Shown here: positions 49,721 through 60,499 of the stretch, in pieces
Numbering within the stretch: position 1 is the first letter of the stretch
Layout of the letters: each line of letters opens with the position of its first letter
Notes under the pieces: model-generated
Seen by the model: only the letters and a program-made list of their open reading frames with translations
Databases searched by the model: none
Told to the model about the DNA's origin: nothing
Made by a program: the position numbers and the translations under genes
Source of the DNA: Piliocolobus tephrosceles
Lineage: Eukaryota; Chordata; Mammalia; Primates; Cercopithecidae
Reading direction: 5' to 3'
NCBI RefSeq assembly: GCF_002776525.5
Contig: NC_045441.1
Location: forward strand, 116,493,831 to 116,557,830
DNA: 64,000 nucleotides

Positions 49721-52170
49721 TCTCCGTTTTGAAAGATCTCTGTAGGTGGGAGCGTAAGTGCTACTTACCAGTCATCTCTCATCTAAGGAGAATGAGCTCT
49801 TTTTAAAGTTAAATGAAACCTTGCTACAGTACCAAAGAGTTGACTGAAGAAGTTCACCTCCCAATTTTCATTATCTATTTGCCATCAAATGAGATTGAAC
49901 ATGAAATTTACCTCCTACTGAGTTTACTGACTGCACTCATTTATGAGTTCATCTCTAGATGAGCCCGGATATGGCAGATTTACCTTTTCAAAGTTTTGAA
50001 GCTAATAAAACCCACTGTATGCAATAAATAACTCAAAAACTGCTTGGCTTTATGGAAGTGGTTGCTACAATTGGTAGAGTGTCTTGGAAGAAAATATATC
50101 TTCATAAACATAGCAGGGTAGGCGAAGACTGCCAGGGAAACAAGATGCTTCTCAGTATTTCATTGACTTCACATGAAGATCAATCTTAGCCATTTACAAC
50201 CAGCACACTTCCCTATAGGGTGAAATTATCTAGCCCACCCTCAAATGGATTTCTATTTAAAAGTCTCATTTGATTGCTTTGGGAAGGATACACTGCAGAC
50301 TATCTAACCCCTATCCTTTAAGGGTAGAAAATTAACAACCCAGGTAAAATTAACTAGAAAAACAAAAGAGAGAGGAATTATATTTGACAGTGTCCTCTTA
50401 TGACCCAATGTATCTTTGTGGACATTAATGTGAGTTACCTCCAGCATCAATGTGCTATTTTTAACTTAGAATATTCAGTCTTTGCTCAAAGTAAGACATA
50501 CGATTAGTGTTTGGAGGAATCGATTTGCTTTAATTTAAAGGAGAGGAGTGGAAATGTTCTAGAAAGGGGAAAAATTTGAGCTCTTTATAAAACACAAATT
50601 TATGGGCTTCTCAAACATTTCCAAAGACCCTCTGCTTTTTAAATTCTTTCCAAACTACACAATCTCTTATGGGGACCTGGGCCCCTCTTTTCATTGGGTT
50701 ATCTGCAATACAAAAGCCCCTGAGGTGTCATTTAGACCTCTGTCTAGGACGGAGCTGTCCTGGGTCTGCTATTCTGCAGTTACATGTCACATTATCCTAA
50801 TTGATACTTCTGTTATCTAAAGCCATTAACATGCTATATGAGTGAAGCAATCACCTAGGTCTGCTCTGCCTCATGTTAGCTGATATACGATGTGTGTGTG
50901 CACGTGTGTATGTGTGTGTGTGTTAGGGTACACTAGTGCATCTAAAAAGTTCGGATCATTAAATTCTTGTTCTGTAACTCTCAAATTTGCTTCCACTCCC
51001 AACACACCTGAGGGAAATGGGACACTCATCTCAATAAAAAATAGTTCCCAGAGAGGGGCTTGGGAGGCACACATCATTCACTGGATCCTGTCATTCAAAA
51101 ACCCTCCCCGTTAGTTTTAATAATGCAGCCCATACCCCTTGTGGGTGAGGCAACAGCAGTATGAACCCCACCATACACTCAGGGTTGAATATCACTAATC
51201 TAGTAAAGCATTCAGTATCCTATGGACCTATGCCACATGGCATCTTCTGTTCCCAGGTTGTGTCCAGCTCCAGGCCCTTATTCAACCCTCTTCTGAAGTT
51301 AAAGAGGCTCATTTTGTTCATTTGCGTCTAAGCTTGGATAAGAAGAGAAACAAAGATAGGATGACACCACTTCCCTCTAGATCAGATAAGCAGAGCCACC
51401 TGTATTCCAGCAGAGGCGGTGGCTATCCACTAAGTGCAGTCTCTGCTGGGGCTAAATGAACCTCCCCAGCTGATGCCGCCATCTCCTTTACGAAGACAAA
51501 TCCCATTTCATTCCACAATTAGTGATCCTGAAGGAAATAAAATCCTCCTCTTACTTAAACATAGGCACACTAACATGCAGATAGCTGACAACATATAGAT
51601 CTCTTGCATCAGGTTTTGATTAGGAGAACACTTGGGAATAGAAGGACTGGAAAGGTTGACACAGGAGGAGCAAGACTGAAGAAAGTGGTAAATGGGGCTG
51701 CGTGGAAGACATTGTCTCCTTCACATTTTAGTTCAGGAAGATGCTGCAGATAAAATACATGGCTTCCCAAAGTTGTCCAAAAAAAGAAAACAGACATTTA
51801 GGGATCACTTCCAAATATGGCCCAAATATTTTCCATAAAATTTTTAAACACATCACAACCATATTCTTAAAACCCCAATTTACGTTTATTGTTGAGCAGG
51901 ACAGTGAGTAAGTTCATGAATTAAGACCCCGTTTGTATTCCTTATGATCAAGGTTCATTGCATGTCTTCAGTGGAGATGCTCTACCTTCTTCAACTCCAT
52001 TATCTGGGAATAACTAGCAATACATTAATTTTTAGATTATTTATGGGCATATTTTTAGATTCTATGGGTCCTTCGCTACCCTGAAAGGGCCTAAGCTTGA
52101 GAAAACTGTCATAAAACTTATTTTTACTCAAGTCTTAGCCTTTGGAAAATTAGTATTTAAGAAAAGTATT
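49721..52170. other. Intronic sequence, one (TG)n repeat
   Basis: An interrupted TG tract lies at 50890-50923. Otherwise I recognise no repeat or exon. Confidence 0.45.
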
Positions 52171-52457
52171 GGCCGGGCGCGGTGGCTCAAGCCTGTAATC
52201 CCAGCACTTTGGGAGGCCGAGACGGGCGGATCACGAGGTCAGGAGATCGAGACCATCCTGGCTAACACGGTGAAACCCCGTCTCCACTAAAAAATACAAA
52301 AAACTAGCCGGGCGCCTGTAGTCCCAGCTACCTGGGAGGCTGAGGCAGGAGAATGGCGTAAACCCGGGAGGCGGAGCTTGCAGTGAGCTGAGATCAGGCC
52401 ACTGCACTCCAGCCCGGGCGACAGAGCGAGACTCTGTCTCAAAAAAAAAAAAAAAAG
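52171..52457 (+). mobile_element. Young AluY with Old World monkey-type bases and a 12-bp internal deletion
   Basis: Nearly consensus: 'ggccgggcgcggtggctcaa' to 'gacagagcgagactctgtct' plus A-tail, with aaaagtatt repeated on both flanks. It has 'ctcaagcctgtaatcccagc' and 'ggccactgcactccagcccg', which I associate with cercopithecid AluY lineages. At 52310-52314 one GGGCG replaces the usual GGGCG-spacer-GGGCG, a 12-bp loss between short direct repeats. Confidence 0.92.
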
Positions 52458-54290
52458 TATTATTTTTCAAAAAGGAGCTATATGCCAATCTCCAATGCAT
52501 TAACTGCTAATCATTCCTCTGATAACTATTGTAATATTTCATGTCTGTACTAGCATATATGTATAAACAGAAGTCATCCATACATAGAGTGGACAATTTT
52601 CTGTGCCAATTGTTTTATAATTAATATTACAAATGGAGTGCTAGCTGAAAGTCACATAAAAATCAAACTAAAGTAGCAAAAGTTGCTATTATCTAATTCA
52701 CATTCTTATGGTTTCAGAACCACCTGTAAGATGGGCTAGGCACCTACATCCTCTCACTGATGGACTTTTGAATTACAGACAATTTTCAAGTCCAATAACT
52801 TGGTTAATAACTAGATTTGCTTCTGTAGGTTAAATGCTCACTCTGGGCCAGTGAACTGATCATGTTCGTCATGACGTCTACCATAACAGCGCCCCCTCCT
52901 GGTGATAAGTGACCCACTCCCTGCTTCAGTTAAGGGCGTCAAGAGCTGCCCTTTCATGTGTTGGTCCCTGTCTCAAGAGATGGCCTGGGGCATTGGACTC
53001 TGTCCAGAGGGTCAGTAGTAACCCTCTCACCCAGTCAGATGGGGTCTCTCCAGGATTACCCAAGAAATTAAGAGAACTAACCAGTCAGTGAGGAAAGAAT
53101 AGAGAAGAGAGAAGCCAGATACCCGCTGCATAAAAACAAAACCCCTCTTGCCTTCAAGTGGCCTGGAGTTTCCTTCAATAGCCCAAAATACCAAAGGACA
53201 TGACCCGGTCCTGATGGAAACCTTCCTGCATTTTCTCATTAAATATACCCAACAATCTAACAATCTTATTACTCCTATTTCGCAGATAAGCTGATTCTAT
53301 GGCCAAAAAAAAAAAGAACAATGCAAACAAGCTTGGAAAACTTCGAATGAACACTTTATCTCCTCCACCACACTCCTCAAATCCTTGCCCACTTTTGGCT
53401 GGGCACCAGGCTACAGGAAACAGCCAGGATTCACAGGAGTTACAGTGGTATTGGCAGGAACCCTAACTGGTTTATAAGGGGAGGGAAACCAAAAGGAGTA
53501 GCTTCTTAGGAACCTTTTCCTCTCCTCTAAAAGTGGTGTTTTTGAACCACAGCTGCTAAGTTAAAAATAGAAAAGAGATGCCTTGGAGCAGGTGAGGAGG
53601 GAGTTCAAATCAGAGAGAAGAGTTATAGAAATGTCTGAGCTGGACACCACCCCAGAGCAGAAAATGCCACATGGCACAGAACTGGGGTAGCTGGGAGGAA
53701 TCCTAGATCCCAAGATGTGGGAGGAAACCTGGAGAATTCTGGTTCCACATCTTGCCTCTAAGCAAGGAGTCCCTCTAAGAGAAATGGTAAACAACTGCCT
53801 AGTTTCCCTTGAAGGTTTCCAGAAATGGAGAACTAGAGCAACTCTGGCTATATGTCTTAATTGTGTCCTTCTCACTGTCAAGAGGTGCTTCTTAATGTCC
53901 TGTTCAAAAGTCTCCAGCACACCCTGAAGCCTGTTTGTGCCTCTTCAGTACTCCTTAGACACAGAGAGCTTCTGCTTAGCATCCTTCTTATTTGAGAAAA
54001 TTTCATCTATCTGAAAATAGCCATTAAGTTGCCTCATAGCATTTTCTCTTCTGAACTAGGGAAATCCATACAGAGGCTGCACAGCCACTCAAGGGGATGT
54101 TACAAAGAGGATTCCAGTGCCATGAATGGGTCAGACTAGATGTGCCTCCAAGATATCTGCCAAGCCAGAAATCCTTTGATTCAATTCCTTTCATCGTTTG
54201 TGTGACATTTCCCATCACTTTGCTCACATTTGTCACAATACCTGTCATCTGCCCAATTTCTCCATATTCTTTTAATATTTCTAAATTTAA
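52458..54290. other. Intronic sequence
   Basis: No repeat or exon recognised. Contains the CTCF-like motif at 52889-52902. Confidence 0.4.
52889..52902 (-). promoter_or_regulatory. CTCF-like motif
   Basis: On the minus strand the sequence reads CCAGGAGGGGGCGC, matching 13 of 14 positions of the core CCASYAGRKGGCRS. A TGACGTC CRE-like string lies 11 bases to the left. About 2.7 kb downstream of the GRM8 coding exon. Prediction only. Confidence 0.4.
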
Positions 54291-54591
54291 TTTTTTTTTT
54301 TTTTTTTGAGACGGCATCTTGCTCTGTCACCCAGGCTGGAGTAGAGTGGCACGATCTCAGCTCACTGCAACCTCTACCTCCCAGGTTCAAGCAATTCTCC
54401 TCCCTCAGCCTCACAAGTAGCTGGGACTACAGGCATGTGCCACCACGCCCGGCTAATTTTTTGTATTTTTTTAGTAGAGACAGGGTTTCGCCGTGTTAGC
54501 CAGGATGGTCTCAATCTCCTGACCTCATGATCTGCCCATCTCAGCCTCCCAAAGTGCTGGGATTACAGGCATGAGTCACTGCACCCAGCCA
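54291..54591 (-). mobile_element. Alu (Sc/Y-type)
   Basis: T-run, 'gagacggcatcttgctctgt' through 'gagtcactgcacccagcc', low divergence. Sense to GRM8, about 1 kb downstream of the exon. Confidence 0.94.
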
Positions 54592-55556
54592 GGAACCATT
54601 TTTTACAATATAAAACAAAGGCTCATTAATTCAGATTAAGTTGAAAAATTCATGTCCCACTGAGTAAGAAACCAGAGTGAAAGTATTTTCAATTAAACAA
54701 ATTATGTCTATTACAAAAGACTACATATTTGTTATTAATAAATAAAATGAGAAAGTTAATGAAAATGGTGAGTTAACAATAACTTTATTTTTACGGCACT
54801 TCATACTTTTCAAAGTATTTTTACATATATTATTCCATATTTCCAATTTTATTCAATATATAAATGCAACATATGGGTAATAGATCACCAAACCTAAATC
54901 AAAAAGTCTAATTTATCCTGCTAAATTTGAACTTTTAATGCAATAAGAATTATATATAATTATTCCAAGTCTGTATCAGAGCAGTCTGAATGAATAAGGT
55001 TCTGTTCTATTGTAGTTATAATAAGCCTGACAATTTTATGGCCATCTCATCTCCCAGAGCGTCACTCCCATCTACACATTAGTAATAAATACTGTTTCTT
55101 CATGAACAAACTTTTGTCATAACAGAGCATCCCACCTTAAAGAAGTTTCACCCAGTAAATTTAATAGCTCAAATACCACAGAAATGTTTTCCATGATAAA
55201 TGTGCTAAGAGTTCATTATTCTCTTTTAAAATGCTTTGATTTAAAATGAGCGTAATAAGGAGGTTATCCCAAGATGGCAAAGACCCAATATACCACAGAA
55301 CTTTTCACCTTTCTCTTTGTTCAGGGAAAAAAAAAAAAAAAAAAAACACAGAGTCAAAATTAATCCAGTTAATTGTAAATAATGGAACTAAACCAACACA
55401 TGTAGAATGCCCCATACAAAATGCCCCATTTGAGGAACCTGGTGACACAGAAAGGGTCTATGAGCACCTTCACCATCTTCAATTTCTTCTTAAACCTGCA
55501 GTTGGAGTCATAGCATTTCATTGTCCTTTCACAATGGTCAGAAAGACAATGCCTTT
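54592..55556. other. Intronic sequence flanking the exon
   Basis: AT-rich, with an A-run at about 55327-55346. No repeat recognised. Confidence 0.45.
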
Positions 55557-55565
55557 ACCTACCTT
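55557..55565 (-). promoter_or_regulatory. GRM8: Splice donor of the GRM8 coding exon
   Basis: On the minus strand AAG|GTAGGT: exon ends at 55563, intron GT at 55562-55561. Phase 0, after Lys170. The frame beyond it encodes non-family residues, which confirms the exon end. Confidence 0.93.
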
Positions 55566-56072
55566 AAAAAGTCTTAAAATGTTAGCAACCATGATGGACA
55601 CGGAGCTTGCTGCAGCACCTATGACACCAGAAATCTTGTCAGGCTTGGTGAAAATGGGTGGATCTCCATTAGCACACTTCACATCCGAAGCGTCTTTCTC
55701 TATTAATGCCTGCACGAACGTTAGAGACTGCTCCAAAGCATAGGTGTCCCTAGAGCACGTGTCGAGGATGCGGACACCCAGAGTGATGTTGGAAAGGAGA
55801 TCAGGGTCCTTGTTAATCTGGTCAATTGCATAAAGCATGGCCTCCAGTCTGTGAATCCCCTTTTCCTTCTTCAGCTCCCCACAAGGCACCCCTCTCTCTC
55901 CCTTTGCGTGGACAGGGAAGAGACCCCCCAAAATAATGTCCCCATCCACCCGTATGGAATGGGCATACTCTTGGCTGTGAGTTCTTTGCATCATTGTGAG
56001 GATCCAGTAGAACTTGGCGGTTAAGAGGAAGAAACAAGGGCAAGAGGCTGATCGCTTTCCCTCGCATACCAT
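55563..56072 (-). CDS. GRM8: Metabotropic glutamate receptor 8, first coding exon (residues 1-170)
   Basis: Group III metabotropic glutamate receptor, a presynaptic class C GPCR that couples to Gi/o. This exon encodes 170 of the roughly 908 residues. Seen in the translation: a basic start (MVCEGKRS), a hydrophobic signal-peptide stretch at about 13-28, then the N-terminal part of the extracellular Venus-flytrap glutamate-binding domain. C64 and C106 are the expected disulfide pair, N95-I-T is an N-glycosylation sequon, and K71 and S156 are ligand-contacting positions in the family. The text matches mGluR8 better than mGluR4, 6 or 7 (for example HSQEYAHSIRVDGDI). The start is the ATG at 56072-56070 with a strong AAAATGG context, downstream of an in-frame TAG at 56165-56163. 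Frame is intact, no stops. Family facts are from memory. Confidence 0.97.
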
Positions 56073-56169
56073 TTTCTCCACAGGTGGTATTGCAATCCAA
56101 GACCCAAAGTTTATTCTTGCCACAGAAGAAGGGGGACCACCTGAGGCTGTACCTTCTGGAGGCTACCAT
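55822..56169 (-). other. uORF6, 115 codons, overlapping the GRM8 start
   Basis: Starts MVASRRYSLRWSPFF at 56169 (C at -3, G at +4, moderate context). It reads in the -1/+2 frame relative to the receptor and ends at 55822, overlapping the receptor frame by 251 nt. Ribosomes using it cannot reinitiate at the receptor ATG. No family is recognised; the overlapping part is constrained by the receptor frame. Function would be cis-regulatory unless conservation shows otherwise. Confidence 0.55.
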
Positions 56170-56179
56170 CAGGGCCCAT
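56111..56179 (-). other. uORF5 (22 codons)
   Basis: Starts in 'cctATGggc', third frame, and ends TAA at 56113-56111, 38 nt before the receptor start codon. Confidence 0.55.
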
Positions 56180-56201
56180 AGGGAAAAGGCTCTGTGGGCA
56201 T
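56169..56201 (-). other. uORF4 (10 codons)
   Basis: Encodes MPTEPFPYGP, in frame with the receptor but closed by a TGA. That TGA again overlaps an ATG (TGATG at 56171-56167) that opens the long uORF. Confidence 0.6.
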
Positions 56202-56242
56202 CAGCAAGTTTTCTTGATTTGAATGTCACAGTGAGTTTCCAT
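56201..56242 (-). other. uORF3 (13 codons)
   Basis: Starts in 'ctgATGgaa' and encodes METHCDIQIKKTC. Its TGA overlaps the next ATG as TGATG at 56203-56199. Confidence 0.6.
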
Positions 56243-56304
56243 CAGACCCCTAAGGTTCAATTTTATTTCCTTATACAATCAACTTGCCTGGAATGGTGCA
56301 AAAA

Positions 56305-56313
56305 TTAGAACAT
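56305..56313 (-). other. uORF2 (2 codons)
   Basis: ATG-TTC-TAA, weak start context. A near-minimal uORF. Confidence 0.55.
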
Positions 56314-56338
56314 CTGAGGTTCTGATGTTGGGATGAGG

Positions 56339-56350
56339 TCAACAATTCAT
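56339..56350 (-). other. uORF1 (3 codons)
   Basis: ATG-AAT-TGT-TGA. G at -3 and A at +4: moderate start context. Confidence 0.6.
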
Positions 56351-56383
56351 GTCCTTGAAATCAGCCTCGTAGCAGAATTACTC

Positions 56384-56420
56384 CTGGGAAGAGAGGAAAA
56401 AAGGGGGTTCAGTTCAGTGG
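56384..56420 (-). promoter_or_regulatory. GRM8: Splice acceptor region upstream of the coding exon
   Basis: On the minus strand a C/T tract (ccccc-tttttt-cctctcttccc) ends in CAG at 56386-56384, followed by exon base GAGTAATT. Branchpoint-like CTGAAC strings lie about 25-30 nt upstream. A weaker AG (attccag, exon would start at 56287) is the alternative. Confidence 0.8.
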
Positions 56421-58599
56421 GTCTACATGTTTCACATTCTGCAGCCCTGTTCATGCCAGCATCTTAAAAAAAATCCCCTATTCAGTAAGAAACTAATTCT
56501 TTTTGTCCCCCGTGATTCTGAACACCTGGCTGCACTGCATCTAAATAGGGAGATTGATGACACTTTTGGAGCAAGGGAAACAGAACAGTATTAGGAACCA
56601 GGTTGATTCTCCCAAGCCAGAAAGCATTTTTATTTATCATTTTATTTCAATAAACCTTATTTCCATGAAGGTAAAAATCCTGCAACTGATGGCACCATTT
56701 CTTTTCAAATCTGTTTTTTTTTTTTTTTTTTTTTTGGTAGCTATCTGAATTTAGCATTCTAATTTTGTCAACAAAATCATAATAAAATATTATTTTCTGT
56801 GATGTATTCAACAAGCCAGTCATCTGTTAATGACTTTTATTTTTAGTGCCTCAAATTACCCAGTAGGAAAAAAGTGATTATTCAATTACAAAAAGTGAGA
56901 GAAAGAAATCCACCCAAAGAGCTAAAAAATGTGTAAGTTTTGTAGCTTGTGAAAAAAATTAACATAGAAAGTCAGCTATTTCGTATAAATTGTCTTATTC
57001 TTCTCTGGTAAGAAAACAAAGACTTGAAAATGAAACACACAGGGAAGGTGACATGTGAAGATATTCCTATTACCATTGTCAGGGTTTCCAGTTAATTTGT
57101 CGGGGTGGGAGCAATGTGTATATTAACAGTTCTGAGGGAAACATGCCTTGATCCCAGAATCACTAGAAGCAAATCAGAGTTGGTGATCAAATGAAGAGCT
57201 GCTTAATTCTGTCTGACTCGGTGGGGAAAACAGTTATTTCATCGAGACTAGAAATAACTTGGAATGAAAGTGTCTATAGGCAAATCTACAAAGTTTTTTC
57301 CTACGGCCTTCACCCTTAATTCCATAAGATTTTTTTCAAACGACTTTCGAAGAGATGTGACTGAAAATGAGAACTGACTTAACACAGGGAATCTGAGAGT
57401 TGTAACGCATAGCTAATTAAGAGAATAAACTGCACCAATTTACTTTGGCAGGATGGTTAATCTAATGCTCATTTCTAACCTATTTATGTATGGGTTTGAA
57501 ACCTAAAATTTGGACAGTTCTCCTGTACCCTAGCCAACCAACATCTGCTTGTATTTTCCATTCACTTGTTCAAGTTCCAGTTCATAAAATTCTCTTTTTA
57601 TCTTTCTTGTCTCGAAAGGAAAGATGGTGCTTCCCTGGGGGATACGTGAACATATGCCCAAACGTCTTCGAAGAAAGCTGCACTTTTTGCACTTTCAGAT
57701 TAGAAAAGAGGGCTCATAGCATAGCAGCCCACTGCCCCATATTTCTGAGCAAACACCTGGTAGCCTAGCCAGCCAATGGCCCACTCGGCTGAGATAGTTC
57801 TGTGCAGCCTAAGATAAGTATTCACTGCCTCCCGGCACATATTAAGCCTTAGATTTCCTACGTGCTACCCCCAAAATACTTCGTCCTTTCTGATTTTTCT
57901 CACCACTTAACTGTTAGTCCCTCACACTCGATTCTCCTAGCAGCTGCTTTTCCCTCAGAAAATCTGTGATTCAATAACAGCCTGACCTCGGGCATTTCAC
58001 AAAAGGAAACACTCAGAAAGTCAACCTGACTTTCTGGATGAAACCATTTAAGTGATAGGCCATAAATTACACTGGCCACCCATTAAGAGAAATAAGATTA
58101 TGTTTTACAGTTTCACAAAGAAAACCAGTCACATGATAGTAAAACCTCATTAACTCCGATCACTAGTTGAGAATTTGAGACCAATTCCACGTGGCTGGGC
58201 TGACCCTTGTTCTGACAGAGTACAGACTAAATGAATAAATAAGGTGAAGAAGAAATGTCTAGGGGGAGTGTATGGGTCTTGATTTTCTCCAAAGGCCCGC
58301 CTTTCCTCTTTACACCAAGCCGTCCCCCAAGTACTTAAAACACTTATGAGAATAAATGGCTTTCAATTATAGACGAACATACAAACAGCCCATCTGTTCA
58401 TCACAATGCATCCTTACCTATCCATGTGGCATTAACCTAGTTCCAGTTGCTGTACAGTCCAAAAAGTAATAAAATTGAGTCGCTTTTAAAATTATTGGTG
58501 ATTGCAATATTGTTTACTCTCTTTGGTATCTCATAGCTTTATTTGGAGCTTTAATTTTTAAAAAAAGGTTGGGGGATGAATAGCAGTGAGGCAGGAATC

Positions 58600-58850
58600 A
58601 GTTTTGTTTAGTGGTTGAATGCACTGAAATGGAAAACGAGAGGTTCAGTTTTGGTTTCATTTCAGTTTCATTTATTGAACAGCTCACTTGAATTTTTGCT
58701 GGAGTTTCCGTCTCTGGGTCATAGAATTAATTGCATGTAACCTCTCTGAAGCTTGCTTTTCTTGTCTTTAAAGGGGCAATAGAATCTGCCACACAGCACA
58801 CATGGAAAGCATAGTATCTGGCTCAGTAAATAGGAGTTATTGTTGCTAAC
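58600..58850 (+). repeat. MIR SINE (diverged)
   Basis: 'tgtaacctctctgaagcttg' then 'tatctggctcagtaaatagg' with MIR spacing. Confidence 0.6.
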
Positions 58851-59689
58851 TTAGTCTGTAATTCATTTTCTACTAGAGCAGAGCACCTCTTTCTGTATTT
58901 GCCCAGTTGGTGAGCTTTTACTGAATTTCGTTTGTCACTTTAAAAAATAAAATCAGAGCTACTTATAAAATATTTAAATCTTGCAGTTATTTTAAAATCT
59001 GATACACTGTCATAAAAATCAGACTCCACTGCCAGAAGGTTTAGTTTCCCCTTTTAAGAAACCTAAGGAAAAATGTGTTTGAAAGTTTGTGAGAAACTAC
59101 ATCAGTTAGGTTTCATTGTACAATCTTAAATTACTTATCTTGCTCTTGTACAATTCTTGTGAGCTTTAGTCCAAACTCATCCTAGTTTGAGTCTATGAGT
59201 TTTAAAGAAATCACAATCTTTCAGAGCTATAGATCCTAAATTTTATGTTTTGTGTTTGATTTAAAGTATAAACAGCTCCTCTCTCAAACTGACCTGCCTC
59301 TGATATGTGGCAGAAGCCTGGCCCATGCTGGACTGTTTCAAGGAGGCGTGAGGTCTAGACTCCCGAAACCAATCTCAGAGGGGGGCAAATCCTCTCAGCA
59401 CTATGTCTGGGCCCACAGGGAGGGGCCGTGCAACCCTTTGGGGAGGCTGAACTATGAACCTTCATGGCCCTTCCTGTGCACTCCCCCGCCTGCCCACCCT
59501 TACTTACAGGGCACATCATGCATCACTGGGCCCTCCATGGGCAGTCCCCTGGCCTAAGGCTCCTGGGAGCAGGCACCCTGGCTGGACCCTAAGCCTGTGG
59601 CCCCCAAAATGTGCTCTGTTTCCTAAAAGGCCAGAAGGACAGCTCCTCACTGGCCAGAGCCCACAATTCTGCTTTATTTTCTACACACC

Positions 59690-59860
59690 TTCTCTGTACC
59701 AGTGTCAAGTACCTAACACAGTATCTCCACAAATTTTCATACCCCAGGCATTAGCTCTTGTATAAATGAGAAAAGAAGGCTCAGAGGGATTGAACATGGC
59801 CCCAACCCCTGAGCTGGTGAGTGGCAGTGCCACCAAAGTCATCTGTCCCAAAAGGTGGGT
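59690..59860 (-). repeat. MIR SINE (diverged)
   Basis: 'tataaatgagaaaagaaggc' and 'gagctggtgagtggcagtgc' read as reverse MIR. Confidence 0.6.
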
Positions 59861-60499
59861 CTGTCATTGGAGAAAGCCCCCAGTGCTACAGGGACTCGCC
59901 ATGGCAGCACGAGAGAAGGGAACGGCCCTGCCCCTCCACTGCAATCTTTCAGAAAGGTGCACATCTTTGATGCTTAGCTCTGGAAGAATAATAACATACT
60001 AATTAGGACGGGACAATCTGGGGGCATTTCCAGGGAGGTGATTTCTGAATCTCTCAAAGGGCTGAGAAGATCCAATGCAGTTTGTCGAAACACTTCTGCT
60101 CCAAATGAGGTCTCCTGGTCACGTTGATGTCAATGAGAACACACCCACCAATGCATGCAGGGCCTCTCTGGGTCTGCCATCACGTCTTCCTTAGCCATTT
60201 AGCAGGTACGATTAAAATATGATAGTGTAAAATCCTCACTGAGGAATACCATTATCCAATAATTGTAATTTTTTTCCTCATAAAAAGGCCAAAGCAGCAT
60301 TCCTAGGCTGCATTCCATTCAGCTCCTTAACAGAAAAGTTAAGCTGAATATTCTCATCAATTCCTATGACTGCTCACACTTGCAGCTCTTTGGGTTGTTT
60401 TTGAAAATGCATCATATTTCTGTGTCATCTCCCATGCTGCAATATGTATGCATGTCTGTGGATTCTTGGTGGGGCAGAGTGAGGATGGGGCAGACAGAG

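Larger units (their letters stand above)
1..55562 (-). other. GRM8: GRM8 intron following the first coding exon (partial)
   Basis: Transcribed right to left. The intron begins with a GT donor directly after the Lys170 codon and continues past the left edge of the window. No second exon is recognisable, in keeping with the very large introns of group III metabotropic glutamate receptor genes. Every longer open frame inside it is in a repeat, is antisense to one, or has no recognisable protein character. Contents are listed in the separate entries below. Confidence 0.9.
56073..56383 (-). other. GRM8: GRM8 5' UTR portion of the exon
   Basis: 311 nt between a strong predicted splice acceptor and the start codon. 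It carries six upstream ATGs (56350, 56313, 56242, 56201, 56179, 56169), an unusually restrictive leader. At least one non-coding exon must lie upstream; it is not identifiable in the window. Confidence 0.8.

Noticed and set aside
55246..55743. 165-codon plus-strand open frame over the GRM8 exon
   Set aside because: Antisense shadow of the coding exon. No domain, and it runs through a homopolymer A tract.
56073..56123. N-terminal extension of the GRM8 frame by 17 codons
   Set aside because: The frame is open to a TAG at 56165-56163, but the first upstream codon that could start it is GTG at 56123, not ATG. The ATG at 56072 has a strong context and gives the familiar MVCEGK start.
55822..56229. 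Minus-strand frame starting at 56229
   Set aside because: That start is GTG; the first ATG in this frame is 56169, so only the 56169-55822 uORF is reported.
56273..56287. Alternative splice acceptor giving an exon start at 56287
   Set aside because: Its pyrimidine tract is much weaker than that at 56384; kept only as a possible minor site.
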